Assembly: GCF_000485595.1 (NCBI RefSeq)
Contig: NW_014577075.1
Span: forward strand, 570,397 to 634,396
Origin: Priapulus caudatus
Lineage: Eukaryota; Priapulida; Priapulimorpha; Priapulimorphida; Priapulidae
Direction: 5' to 3'
Length of the DNA: 64,000 bases
The position numbers were made by a program, and so were the translations under genes. The notes under the pieces were generated by a model. It did not search any database and was not told the origin of the DNA. It saw only the letters and a program-made list of their open reading frames with translations. Of the stretch, positions 35,096 through 47,600 are shown piece after piece (position 1 is the first letter of the stretch; each line of letters opens with the position of its first letter).

Positions 35096-37280
35096 AGCGC
35101 AGTCGTAGCTAGTACGCTACGTGCCGATTTTGCAATATATCCGCCGACATTTTTTATTATTGTAGGCCATTACACGGAACTGTGAGGAAAAACCGGCAGA
35201 AACCGATGGCCAATTGAAAAGGCAGTGGACTCTATGAAGGTGGAAAAAGTTGTCTCGACTGTCAATGATATGCGGCAAAATACTGTACGTGACTGGTGCA
35301 TTCCGTCGCTTAAAATTTGAAATAGGGCGCGCTAGCAACATATCTGTAATTAAACGCTAATTTAAATATCGAGTTCCATTTGTATCTATCAGAATTTAAA
35401 ATCGTTGATGATTACGTTCACAGCTATTATGATTAAACTTCATTTTTATTTTATTTATTACGTTATTGTAGTGTATGAGAGATTCAACACATAAGGGTCA
35501 TTAGGCTTATTTAATTTAACGCAAATTATGGTGATAGCTTGTGTTATAGCTTAAGCTCTCAATACATAACTTGTGAAATATTGTCAGCAGGTAGTGTTGT
35601 CGCAGTCGTGGAAGCCACATATTTTCTCAAATAAACGTTCAATATTAGCATAGCTCTGGCGCATTTGCTTATTCACATCATTAGATCATGCATGTCAGAA
35701 ATTTAGGATATATACCGGACTATATAACGATCATTTATAGCGACTATATCCTATGACTGTATAATATCATTACGTCGCATCACGCCTACCACAGTTGATT
35801 CATGCGAGCTATGCAACAGAACAAAGTACGTAATCGTTTGGATGGTATTGGTTCGTTCAAAATATATAGAGGATATTTAATACTGCGTGGCCGAAGATTA
35901 GATGTACACAATTTGAAAGGCCGTAGTTATCGCGTTCTTTACGTTTAATACTTCGGTCGTATAGAAATATGATTACAGTTGGCGTAAATCCCATACAGTA
36001 CATAGTTTTCTTATATATTCATATATATACCTTACAAGCAAGTAGCTATGCTTCGTAAGACATTCACTAAGATGTCCATTCGACAAAAAACGAGGCCATG
36101 TAGTCTTAAACGAATTCGCCGTTTGTTACATTTCCTCGACGTTTACCATCTAAATTTACATAAAAGCATAAAGAAGCAGTAGCACGCACGCGTTCGTGTC
36201 TTTAGCCCGGCGCACGACGGCGAGTTATTTAACTCAAGTAAAATGACGCAGGAGTTTTTTACGAAAATCCGCCAACACAGTGATTAAAATGACGAATGCG
36301 TCAATTACTCAACGAAAATCCGCCGCACAGTCGACGTAAAATGACTCGTGCGTCATTTACTTGAGTAAAATAACGTCACGTATGGCGCGAGCTTAACGTG
36401 TGACGTGATCCGCGAGAGGCAGCATTGGTGAATATCGTGCGCGCGTGTTCGTGTGCATTGTTATTCTATACATAACGCGACCTAGCACGCGCGGCCGGCC
36501 ACAGTTATCGCAAGACTTACCAGAACCATTACTAGGATTGTAGAAGCTTTCTCTGCCGTACTAGGCCGATCGTCGATGGAATGTACAACTTCTGATTATC
36601 GCCTTTTCTTTCAGAACAACGGAACGTACACAGCCACTTGAGCGTTTCAATAAAATATATATGCTAAATTTAAATACAGAATCTATTTACTTACAAAGTC
36701 TTAATGTTTCTATACTCTCTATTTTGCCTATTATGCCGACATATTCTGCAAAATGAAGTAACAAGATATATAACAAAAAGTATATATTTATGTGTCAGTG
36801 TACACGGCAGCCATGGCGGCAGCAGTGTTGTTGTAGATGAGCATTTGGACGGCATTTTGAGGGAAATGGGCGCAATAATAGGCGCAAAGAGAGTTATAGA
36901 ACATGTAAGACTTGTGCGTAGTAAATAGATTTCGTATTTTATTTAGCAGACATATTTTAATTGACGCCTGCCAAGTGCCTGCGCGCACGTAAAATTCTCG
37001 CTCTCGTGCGGAGAGAATGTAAATAGTGTGAGTGTTTTCGAACGCAAATAACCTAAATACAGGCGTCAGCACATTCCATTAATTTAAGCAGTTCTATATT
37101 TGTCCACTACTAGGCCAATATAATGAAAACCTATGTGTTCCTATCGCGCTCAACTATTCTCTCTCTTTCCTCTTTTCTCTCTTTCTCTCTTTTCTCTACT
37201 TCGTCCATGATCTTTACTCTCTTTCTCTTCTATGTGCGTTGCGTGCGTGCGTTGCGTTGCGTGCGTGCGTGCGTGCGTTG

Positions 37281-37315
<35 letters not shown>

Positions 37316-38080
37316 TGGCGTAGCGTGCGGCGTCGTGCGTGGCGTGCGTGCGGAGTGGCTGTGCGTGGCGTGCGTGAGTGTGTGCGCAGCCGCCGTGTGT
37401 GTGTCTTTCTGTTTTGTTCTATCTTCCAGTTATAAAACGTTTAACTCTCTTTCGACTCTTACTTATGGTCAGGATCTAGCTTCTAGACTATAGCCGCGTA
37501 GCAGTTCCGCAGAGCGTAATGAACTTCTTGGTACCTAAGTTTACATCTGCACTATGCTCGCCATTGGCTTCACGAAAAATGCTCACAAAACGGCAAAATG
37601 TCGGGGCTTTTTAACACTTATTTATATCTACTATGGACATCTCAGCCTATCTTTTTTTGAACTTTCACACAAAGTGCGTTGAGTATCGCGTTATAACCAT
37701 ATGCTTTCATGGAGCTTTTACGTGCATTCTATTGGTGCGACCGAGAGCGCACTAAAAGCCTATATTTTTGTCGCTATCGACTTTTTTAATATTCACATAT
37801 GAGCCATAAAGCCTCGTATGACTATCTTCTAAAGCTATCATATACAACACTCCCTATTATCGGGCAAATGTCATCATTTCACCGTTTTGAGCACGTTCGC
37901 ATGGTAAATGCGTTTTTACTGTGCACTCGACATTAAAAGCGGAATGAAGTATGAACCATCCTCGTACGTATACCGCCATCTTCCACGTTGCCGCGCAATT
38001 TCAACATTCACCAGGTGTTCTTAGTAATCATGTATAAAACGACACAGATGCGATTCTAAAATAAATAGGGAAATAGAGAG
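35096..38080. repeat. Blocks W and V, copy 3 (indel-rich)
   Basis: Collinear with 20096-22970, including the palindromic MITE (36208-36386), the foldback element (about 36628-36985) and the CT/GCGT microsatellite (37150-37400). It diverges from copy 1 at the GA run: copy 1 enters block A, this copy enters a GA/GAGT tract. Confidence 0.8.
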
Positions 38081-38082
38081 AA

Positions 38083-38162
38083 AGAGAGCAGAAGAGAGAG
38101 AGAGAAAAGAGAGAGAGAGAGAGAAAGCGAGAGAGAGAGAGAGAGACAGAGAGAGGAAGAAG

Positions 38163-38205
<43 letters not shown>

Positions 38206-38610
38206 TGAGATAGAGAAACTGCGACAGAGTCAGAGACAAACAGAGACAGGGACAGAGGCAGTGAGTGAGTGAGTGTGTGAGTGAGTGAGTGAGTGAGTGA
38301 GTGAGTGAGGACGTGAGTGAGTGAGTTGAGTGAGTGAGTGAGTGAGTGAGTGAGTGAGTGTAGTGAGTGAGTGAGTGAGTGAGTGAGTGAGAGTGGGAGT
38401 GAGTGAGAGAGTGAGTGATGAGTGAAGTGAGTGAGTGAGTTGAGTGAGTGAGTGAGTGAGTGAGTGAGTGAGTTGAGAGTGAGTAGTGAGTGAGTGAGTG
38501 AGTGAGTGAGTGAGTGAGTGAGTGAGTGAGATGTGAGTGAGGAGTAAGTGAGTGAGTGAGTGAGTGAGAGTGAGTGAGTGAGTGAGTGAGAGTGAAAGAG
38601 AGAAGGGGGT
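38083..38610. repeat. (GA)n then (GAGT)n microsatellites
   Basis: GA-rich run to about 38225, a short transition with CAGAGACA units, then GAGT/GTGA tetramers with scattered interruptions to about 38600. Confidence 0.93.
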
Positions 38611-40527
38611 AAGAGTGACCGAGATAATTACTTACCCTTACTAAGTAGCAACAGCATTAGCAGGTGAAGCAGCAGGTTGACATTGATCCACGGATCCATT
38701 CGCTAGCTACACTGACACACAACAATAACGAATACGATTTCCTTTCTGCTTCCGCTGTCTGCACCACCGCGGAGCCGCCCGTTGCCAAATACAGAGTGGA
38801 TAGCGATTCAGGCATGCGTGAATGTAAGCGTTGGCTGTGAGTGGGCTGTCGGCGCGTGTATGCGTGTATTTAGGCGTATGAGTGCATGTACATGCGTGTG
38901 CGCGTACGCGTGGCGAGATGTCGTCTGCGTCGCTCGTCGAGCGCGCGATATCGCCGTTCGCGCGTTCGCCGCACGTACCCGTGCGCATGCGCGTGTAAGC
39001 CTATCAATGCCCGATGACGTATCATCACGCCGGGAGGTGGCGCGCGCATGCACCCCGCACTTCTCTAGTATCTAGCTTCTCTTCTCTTCCTTAAGCCGGC
39101 GTAAATTTTCCTCGACGAGACGTAATTAATTGGGTGTCGTTTTACGTTCCCGCTGCGCGATCCTCGCGTGCGGTCGCGCGACGGTTTTGAGGCGAATTAC
39201 TCGTTAAGTAAAGGGGCGAGAAAGGCTCAGATGGAAAAGTAAAGTGGGCTCGGGTTTCGTGCATGGCCGAAAGCAATTTATCGTAAACGGCACATGTTTA
39301 AGAGGGCAGCCGCAGTAGACGTAGTGGTGTTAGCGTGGATGCTTGCAAAACGATGTCGAGTGGTAAAACAGTGTGAAATACCTCTCGTATTGAAAGGAGA
39401 CTCCGCTTTATCAAGCCAGCTTGAAACACATTTAGTGCACGGATTGTGCTATTTGGTTCTCCCTCGATGGAGCTATATTCAAAATAAAGTGTTCGTTTGG
39501 GCTTAGACTAAACGTATCATAATGGTTATTTGCCTATAGGATATACTTTCCCAGGACTACGTTTTTCAGGCTTGTCTGCAAATAGGAGAATCGAAGGTCC
39601 AGGTGGCAGTAAAGTTTAGACAGCTATACAGGATAACACAATTTGGCGGTGTTATGCCTAACATATGGCCTACCAGTGTGCATATAGTTTCGAAGAAACC
39701 CAATATTCAGTGTATATTAAGAAATTCAAGTAAAATACTAATGCTTCAAGATGCATCTATCTTGGCATTTTTTTATGCACACCTGACGAGGTTTCTGAAA
39801 AATTACATGCATGCTCGCCAGGAATTTGCGCTGGTGGACCATCCCGGTGGATTTAATGCTCTGATCACGTCAACAACGATTTTTACAATTAGATATGCAA
39901 TCGTCAGTCTGCTGTAGCAAAATAGCTTATCGTTCGCTGAACAAAACACTTATTACGGACAAGATGGATAGATTTGATCTGTTCGTTTATTGTCGTGTAA
40001 TTGTTAGAATTCACAAAATTTATATAATTTCATCGAGCGGCTGTGACAAGGTTTGTATGCATTTTCGCCGGCAGGTAGCAGCACAGGAGGGGAATGCCAC
40101 GCAAGCTTGCATTCACATTTGAATAATTTCATGGTCACGGCCATCACCAGGAGGGAAATGACTTCAGCCAACGGATTATCATCCGTGCTCTTGCCACTAA
40201 TTAAGCGTTTAATTAGAACCCGATAGTGAATGCGTTCAGAGTGGGCGCTGGGTGGGAGCTAAAGCAGTCTCCACGTGCGTTAAATTTTACCTCTATCCGA
40301 CTCATTTCTATGGCATTGTTTTCATTGTCTACTATATAAAATTAATGAAGGACACTCACTCTAGCTACATAATACACATTAAGTAAGGCAAATGTGATGA
40401 AGAGAGCATTCGCATGAGAATGATGGGGATTATATTAAAAATACCGTAGATAATTATTAGACGAATTAAGAACTGGATGGCATTACCTACTGCAAAGAAA
40501 CTTAATCTTAAAGCAGAATATTCTATT
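38611..40527. other. Non-coding stretch, no gene recognised
   Basis: Frames of 70-104 residues (38782-39075, 39294-39506, 39603-39917) have no recognised motifs and no matching splice partners. It borders the 3' end of BBE-like gene A. Confidence 0.5.
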
Positions 40528-40804
40528 TTAGACAACAAGTGCTGCCACGAAAGCTAAGAGAAAGATTACGTTTTTTGTATAGGAAAATCGGTATCCACTG
40601 CCATTCGTTACCTTCTCCCAGCCAACGCATTGGTTGCAATTGAACGCGTTATTTGGATCATATTTCTTTTTTATCTCGAGTAAACGGTCATATTTTGGAC
40701 CCCAGAATTCTTCAGCGTAATCCGGGATATCAAATCCGGGTTCGTTGTAGTAAACACCACGGCCGTATTTCTTCATCATTGGATACCACTCATCACTGAA
40801 GAAT
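40528..40804 (-). CDS. Gene A exon 6 (BBE domain and hydrophobic tail)
   Basis: 277 nt to the TAA at 40530-40528. Acceptor TTCTGCAG; the first base completes an Arg codon. It encodes FFSDEWYPMMKKYGRGVYYN, EPGFDIPDYAEEFWGPKYDR, LLEIKKKYDPNNAFNCNQCV and GWEKVTNGSG, then a hydrophobic end NVIFLLAFVAALVV. This is the PF08031-type BBE C-terminus. A small-residue stretch (NGSG) followed by a hydrophobic terminus is the layout of a GPI-attachment signal. No canonical AATAAA lies immediately after the stop. Confidence 0.85.
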
Positions 40805-41561
40805 CTGCAGAACAACAGTCGGATGGTTACGTTAAAAAATGGCTGCAGCAGCAGGCAAATACACGCATGGAGGCTGAGGTGCCGTGACGATACGACGTAT
40901 AAGGTAGGAACATCTATCTCGTATTTCTCGTTGCCACTATCCACCGTGTTGCACTGCACTATACGTGAGGTAAACCGCTAGTTACTGCGTATTGACAGGT
41001 GGTGCCCCCTGGTGTCGAGGAAAGACACGTAAAAACGCTACAATATATATACAAACAAATATATATATATTTATATTTATATTAAGCAGGCATCCTTGTA
41101 TGTGTACGGCAGATGAGAGAATGGTTGCTAAGATAGTTGTAGTGGCGATCGCCGTGATGGTATGTATGGTGAGCGGTAAAGACTACTGCATGCCTCACCA
41201 ATCGTGCTGGCCGAAGGCGGAAACCATAGAGAAGTTCGACAATTCTCTCTCTACAAAAGCAAATGTTCTGACTCCAGACCTGGGCCCGTGGTTTTGGCTA
41301 GCGTGTACAATGAAGAACACATATCAGCAAAGGTTAGTCACGAAGTAGACCGTTCCTACCGAGTACCAGATATAAGGCTATAGGATTTATAATGATGTTG
41401 TAAACACCATATAGTCGGTTAAATTTTTTATCACAATATATTTGGAAACTTCTTGACGTGCTTGACATACATGGCGCGCGTACTTGTTACACAATTTGCA
41501 AGTTTGTATTTCGTTTCACTATATATTCGTAGAATAATACACACACACGCACACACACACA

Positions 41562-41621
<60 letters not shown>

Positions 41622-44600
41622 GTGACACCGACACATGCAACAACCCGTTCGTCATCGATATCCGTACTATCTATTGTAACCGTATATTGGAACCGATCAA
41701 TTGCATTGTAATTGTAACTATCTAGTAAAATTGCTTATTAGTCTTAATTTTTCTGTAGGAAGCCTGGAATGGTCGTCACAGCGCGTACGACCGAGGATGT
41801 GCAGAACGCAGTTCTGTTCGCTAACGAGCACAACATCCGCATCACGGTCGCGTCGTCTGGTCACTGCTACCTCGGCAGGTCCGCAGAGGACGGCAGTCTT
41901 CTCATCAACCTAGGAGCCATGATAGCGATGAATATCAAGACTAATGTTCCTACTCTATCAGACACGGGAGCGATCGCCATCGTGCAGCCAGCTGTGACGA
42001 ACGCCATGATTCACCCGAAGGTAGTAAACGCGTTGATAATACTATTATAGTGACCGAGTGTTGTTTGCTTTCATCGGTCAAGCAGGCGATTCCATCACCA
42101 CGATGTTCAGCCAATGGTCATCGTGACCATACACGCCCACTAGCTAACGCGCGTCGTCTGGCTAGTACTAGCTTATATATTCTTAAACAAATACTTGCCA
42201 GAGTCGTGTTTTATTTTCCTTATTTACGAATATTGTTTGAATAGCGCCCACCGTTATAGTATTAGGCGGATTCGTGCGCGACTAATGCTTGCTTGTTCAG
42301 CTCATGACTGTTCATCTTTGTATAGGCTAATGATGAAGGGTATTTGGCGGCGGCGGGAAGCTGCCCATATTATATCGTAGCGCTTCTAAGATCACTGCAT
42401 ACCTGAGTATCCTATCTTCACCGTAATTCTTATTCATAAGTGCGCCACAGGTGCTCGAGAATACTGCGTCATGTAAATAGTCGCTGACGGCCGTCTCGTT
42501 CCGACCCACGCTTGTCATACCTGATATGGCAGACGGGCGGTACACGATTACAAACATCACGAGCAGGAGTAGATAATAGGGATAGTAGATATAATTCGCT
42601 ATTATCTACTCCTGATCACGAGGCATGTCGACGCTGAGTGGTCATACACACGTTATTCACATGCACATGCATTCAGCATATTTTACCCACATTTCTGTAT
42701 CTAATTATTTCACTGGGCGTTTTCTCGATCGCTCTACAAGCGTTTATATTTGCATACGCACACTATTGACACTGTCAGATAACCTATTTTACTGGGGATG
42801 CAACCGCACGACCTAGGCCACGAAGTTGACCCGGCTGCGTACAAAAAAAACTTTGTTAGCGGTTCGGAGGAAGCGATCGCGTGTTTACGGCACATCGCTG
42901 CTGCGTAATTGCGCATGCGTGCATCGTCGCGGTTTTCTATAATTATACTAGTATATAAATAAATAAATAAATATTTATTTATTTATTTATTTATTTATGA
43001 TTTATTATGGCATATATATGGTAGGTGGCGTGTCGGTGCTCACCTCCGACGTGGGCGGCGGTGCACGAGACGACGACGTACTCGTCGCCACGCCCCGCTG
43101 CATCGTACATGAGGCGAGTCATCTCGGCGGCAAACTCGCGGGTGAGAAACTCCGGTTGCTGCAGACGGTTGTCGATGGCGATGGGGAAGCCCGTCGGATC
43201 GTTCACGTACTGCTGGTACTCCCAGAAGTTCGCGTAATCCTTGAACGAGCACTCCTTGCCCGTTGTCCAATCCGGACGATAGTCGACCAGCGGCTGAACC
43301 TGCGCGCGTGCCGCCTCGTCGGCCTTGCCGTTGTGCAGGAGGGCGAAAACCACTTTCCCCGGTGTCCGGCTGCCTTGCGGGTTTGGGATGCCGGTACTGA
43401 TTAAGAGGTAACCGCTCCAGTAATTGTCCATGATCGGCAGAGTGTTAAGGAAGTAATGCGTGAGTATATCCTCGGCGTAGATGTCGCTGCCGACGACGCT
43501 GTTGAATGGATACGCGCATATGAGCGACGTGAAGCCTGGGTTGGCTTCATGCAGCTTCACGGTGTACTGCGTTACGACACCGAAGGCGCCCCCTCCTCCG
43601 CGTATGGCCCAGAACAGGTCAGCGTCAGGCGTCGAGCGTACCTGCGAAACAGTAGAGAATACGATGGTGTGCTGACGCGTGGCGATCGGGAACACTCGTG
43701 TGATCTCGCGGACAGTCTCGGTGAAATTACGGGAAATGTCAGTCTAGTTCACTGCTGACGATAGATTATCAGTGAACATTATCACACGTCACCTGACACC
43801 TAATTTGCGACGGCCTGCATCATTCGTCAGTACCATCCCGCACTGTATACCTGATATCCCATATACCTGGCCATCTCTATCCGTAGTCACTGTTCCAGAC
43901 TCGCTCAGCTCTGCTATAGCGCCATCGGCTAGAACCATGGTGGCCGCAATGAGGTTGTCTGCGCCAAGGCCGAGACTTCTGGTGTTCGGGCTATGACCAC
44001 CGCCTATAAGAAACCCACCCATCGCAACAGTCGGACAGCTGCCAGCTGGGGCAAGGTAGCCCGCCGCACTGACCTAAAGAACGAAAGGCGCACGGTTTCA
44101 CCATCTTACTATAATTTGGCGAATGTTGTTTGTATGTATGTATGTTTGTGAAAGGCTCCGTCAGTTTGCATCCAAATAGCGCCAAATTTACAGAAGAGAT
44201 CGATGAGTACACGGGACGTGTTGTAAACTATACTCGGTTGAAAACCGTTTGTTCGGTCTTAAAAAAGACACAAAAACACAAAAAAGGTAAGCATTTGCCT
44301 GAAGATAGGGGGCGCTGTTTTGTTTACGTTCTGTTTGTATTTCGTTGTTTCAACAGGTTTCAATTTCGTGTTGTTCTGTGTATCTCTGTTCTGTGTCTGT
44401 GTGTCTGAGATTTGTGTAAGCCCCATAATGTAAGTAGAAATAACCATGTAATAATGAAGTTAAATATTCAGTAGCTATTTAGCCATAGTTTCCCATATGC
44501 GATGTGCAAGTTGAATTTCATCAGTGCAGATTTTTTTTTGGAAGTCTGCAATGCTGTACAGTGTACGGGTGCCGTGTACACCGATCTGTGTGGGTGTGTG

Positions 44601-47600
44601 TATTTCACTGTGTACTTGCCAAACAAATGGTTAATGTGTTACGTGTGAGCATGATTGCACATGTATTTGTATTGACTTCTCAACCATAAAAAAACAAACA
44701 TGTGCAACAACTAAACTCTCCATATAACACCTTACACATAACACTACTCAGTCTACTGCACTGGTAACACATGCATCACAGTCACTAAGCCCGCGCGTAG
44801 CGCGGGTTTCAGCTAGTTTATTTAACGATATGGTAGAGATGCGGTATCTAGCACCACATAGAACTACCGGTAAGCATAAGTTTGTTCTATTGGCGTCCGT
44901 AAACGTCGTGTAAAATACCATTGCAACAGTATGTTACGTATAGAAATGTGCCTACTGGCAACTTTTTGCATATAATTTTTTTGCCATTAGACAGAGCCAT
45001 TGCCACTATACGATGAGGAGGTTCCCATGTGAGTTAAGCGATGTGAGCCCGTTCTATGCGAATTGCACTGATTCATATATATATATATATATGTGCAGGA
45101 TATGATTAACAAAATATTAAAATGTGGTATTACACTGTTGTGAATCACGGCGTTCGTCACAGCTGGCTGCACGATGGCGATCGCTCCCGTGTCTGATAGA
45201 GTAGGAACATTAGTCTTGATCTCCATCGCTATCATGGCTCCTAGGTTGATGAGAAGACTGCCGTCCTCTGCGGGCCTGCCGACGTAGCAGTGACCAGACG
45301 ACGCGACTGTGATGCGGATGTTGTGCTCGTTAGCGAACAGAACTGCTTTCTGCACATCTTCGGTCGTACGCGCTGTGACGACCATTCCAGGCTTCCTACA
45401 GAAAAATTAAGACCAATAAGCGATTTTACTAGATATTCACAATTACAATGCAATTGATCGGTTCCAATATACGGTTACAATAGATAGTACAGATATCGAT
45501 GACGAACGGGCTGTTGCATGTGTCGGTGTCAACCTATGTGTGCGTGTGTGTATAGGAGGAGGTCACGGACCGAACACTAGAAACATCGGTCTCGGCTCTG
45601 ATAACGTGATCGGCGTTACCATGGTGCTTGCCAACGGCAGCATCGCTCAACTAAAGCAGGACAGCACCATCATAACAGACGTTGACGGAAAGGTAGGCTA
45701 CGTGCACGCGGTTCTAGCGAGTATGACATCCTTATATGCAGGACCTGCACGTTTGCCGTAGCTTAATGGGAGATTAACTAAGACTTTACTACGGAAAAAC
45801 AGAATCGACTTCGATTTTAGAACGAAACAAAATAATGAGCTTAATAAATAAAGTTATTAAGTATTAGTAGATAAGCTCAAAATAAATGTAATAAATGAGG
45901 TAGCGATACTTTTCGCCTATAATAGCCTACTCTCCGTATATGTGTGGTTTGTTTCGTGAAACGTTACAAAAAGAACATTTTAATCGCATAAGCGTGCGGC
46001 GAAGGGAGCGGCAGACCGTCCCCAATGTTCCTCGAATTAGCATGATCATAATAATAGTACATTCTGACATTTTCTGTTTGGTATATTTGCTCGAAAATGT
46101 AATAAATTCCATTAAAAGTATGAACATGCGCATACTTTTTAAATTATATCAAAATGCTGAAAGTGCTGTATTTATAATTTATATTAAGACGGGGTTCTGA
46201 GCTTAACATACTAGACCCGGTGCTGTTGATTCGCAGCTTCAGCACCTGGGAAGTAGCCTGACATCAGGAATCGTAGAAACAACATGCTAACGATAAATCT
46301 TTTTTTTGCCAACACGTCAATGCTTCCTCATTATTAGTCAGTCGGGACAAAACTGTGCTCTCTTCCATAAGAAAAAACTCAGGCTATAGGGCTATAGTCT
46401 ATTGGGCTATAGGCTATAGGTACTAGGAGCGAATGCTGAGATAAAAATGCGTGTGAGTTACAGTGAATGGATCTAAGCATGACATTCTGCGTATGCAGCG
46501 ATTAGTGAAGCACCATCGACACAACAACACGATACAAAATTGATTAGCTATTGGTATCGCTCCAATATTGCTGCGCGCAGCTTTGGAGTAATGCAAAATG
46601 TACCAGTTATTTGCTGAACTACTACTATATACGTCAATCTATTGCTGCAGGAAAGTTCCAGTGATGACCCGGACTTGTTCTGGGCCATCCGCGGCGGCGG
46701 CGGTGCCTTTGGGGTCATCACCGAGTTTACAGTGAAGCTGCACAAGGCCAATACGGGGTTCACAATGTTCTACGCTAACTTCAAGTTCAACGATGAAGTC
46801 GAGAAGAATAAGGTGTACGCAGGCGACGTGATGGCGTTCTACTTTGAAGAGGTTCTGCCAAACATGGACCAGGGCTGGAGCGGGTACATTATCCTATCTG
46901 CAGGAATACGGACGCCGGCGGGATTTACGGCAGGCAGCGTGCAATTCATCCTGCTTCACAACGGCAAGGCAACCACCGCGGAACGAGAGCAGGTGATGCC
47001 CTTAACGACCTTCCGCCCCGAATGGCAAGCCTCCGTCGCTTTTACGGATTTCCCAGATTTCTGGGAATATCAGAAGAACGCCAACGATCCCACGGGCTTT
47101 CCTATTGGAATAGACAGTCGTCTGCAACAGATGGAGTTTCTCACAAACGACTTCGCACAGGAGATGTCGAAGCTAATGTACGATGGAGCGACTAGAGGGG
47201 AAGACTTTGCCCACATCACCTGCACGATGGTGCATGTCGGAGGTACGCGCTGCGCACATGAGTTTTACATGCATGAGAATACGTAATGTAGATCAGGCAT
47301 CCAGACAGTCAACCCTGTTTACATATATTGGGTAGAAAATCCTTTATGAATGTGTATCTATGTATGTATGTATTAGACGGGCGGCGCATTAAATTCGCCG
47401 ATTAGCTTAACCTTCCAAAACCAGGGCTCACCAGGATGTTTAACCATATTATCGCCAGTATGCTACGTATAGGGCGTCAATAATAATAATAACATGAAAT
47501 TCGTCGTGTCTCTAAACACTAATAACGTGCGTAACATTACATCACATAACATTAGCGGTAACTGTTAGGAGTAGATATCGACGGAGCTAACTCGTTTTAC

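Noticed and set aside
43040-43758. Plus-strand frames of 70-135 residues
   Set aside because: Antisense shadows of gene A exon 4, whose minus-strand reading has family motifs and correct splice sites.
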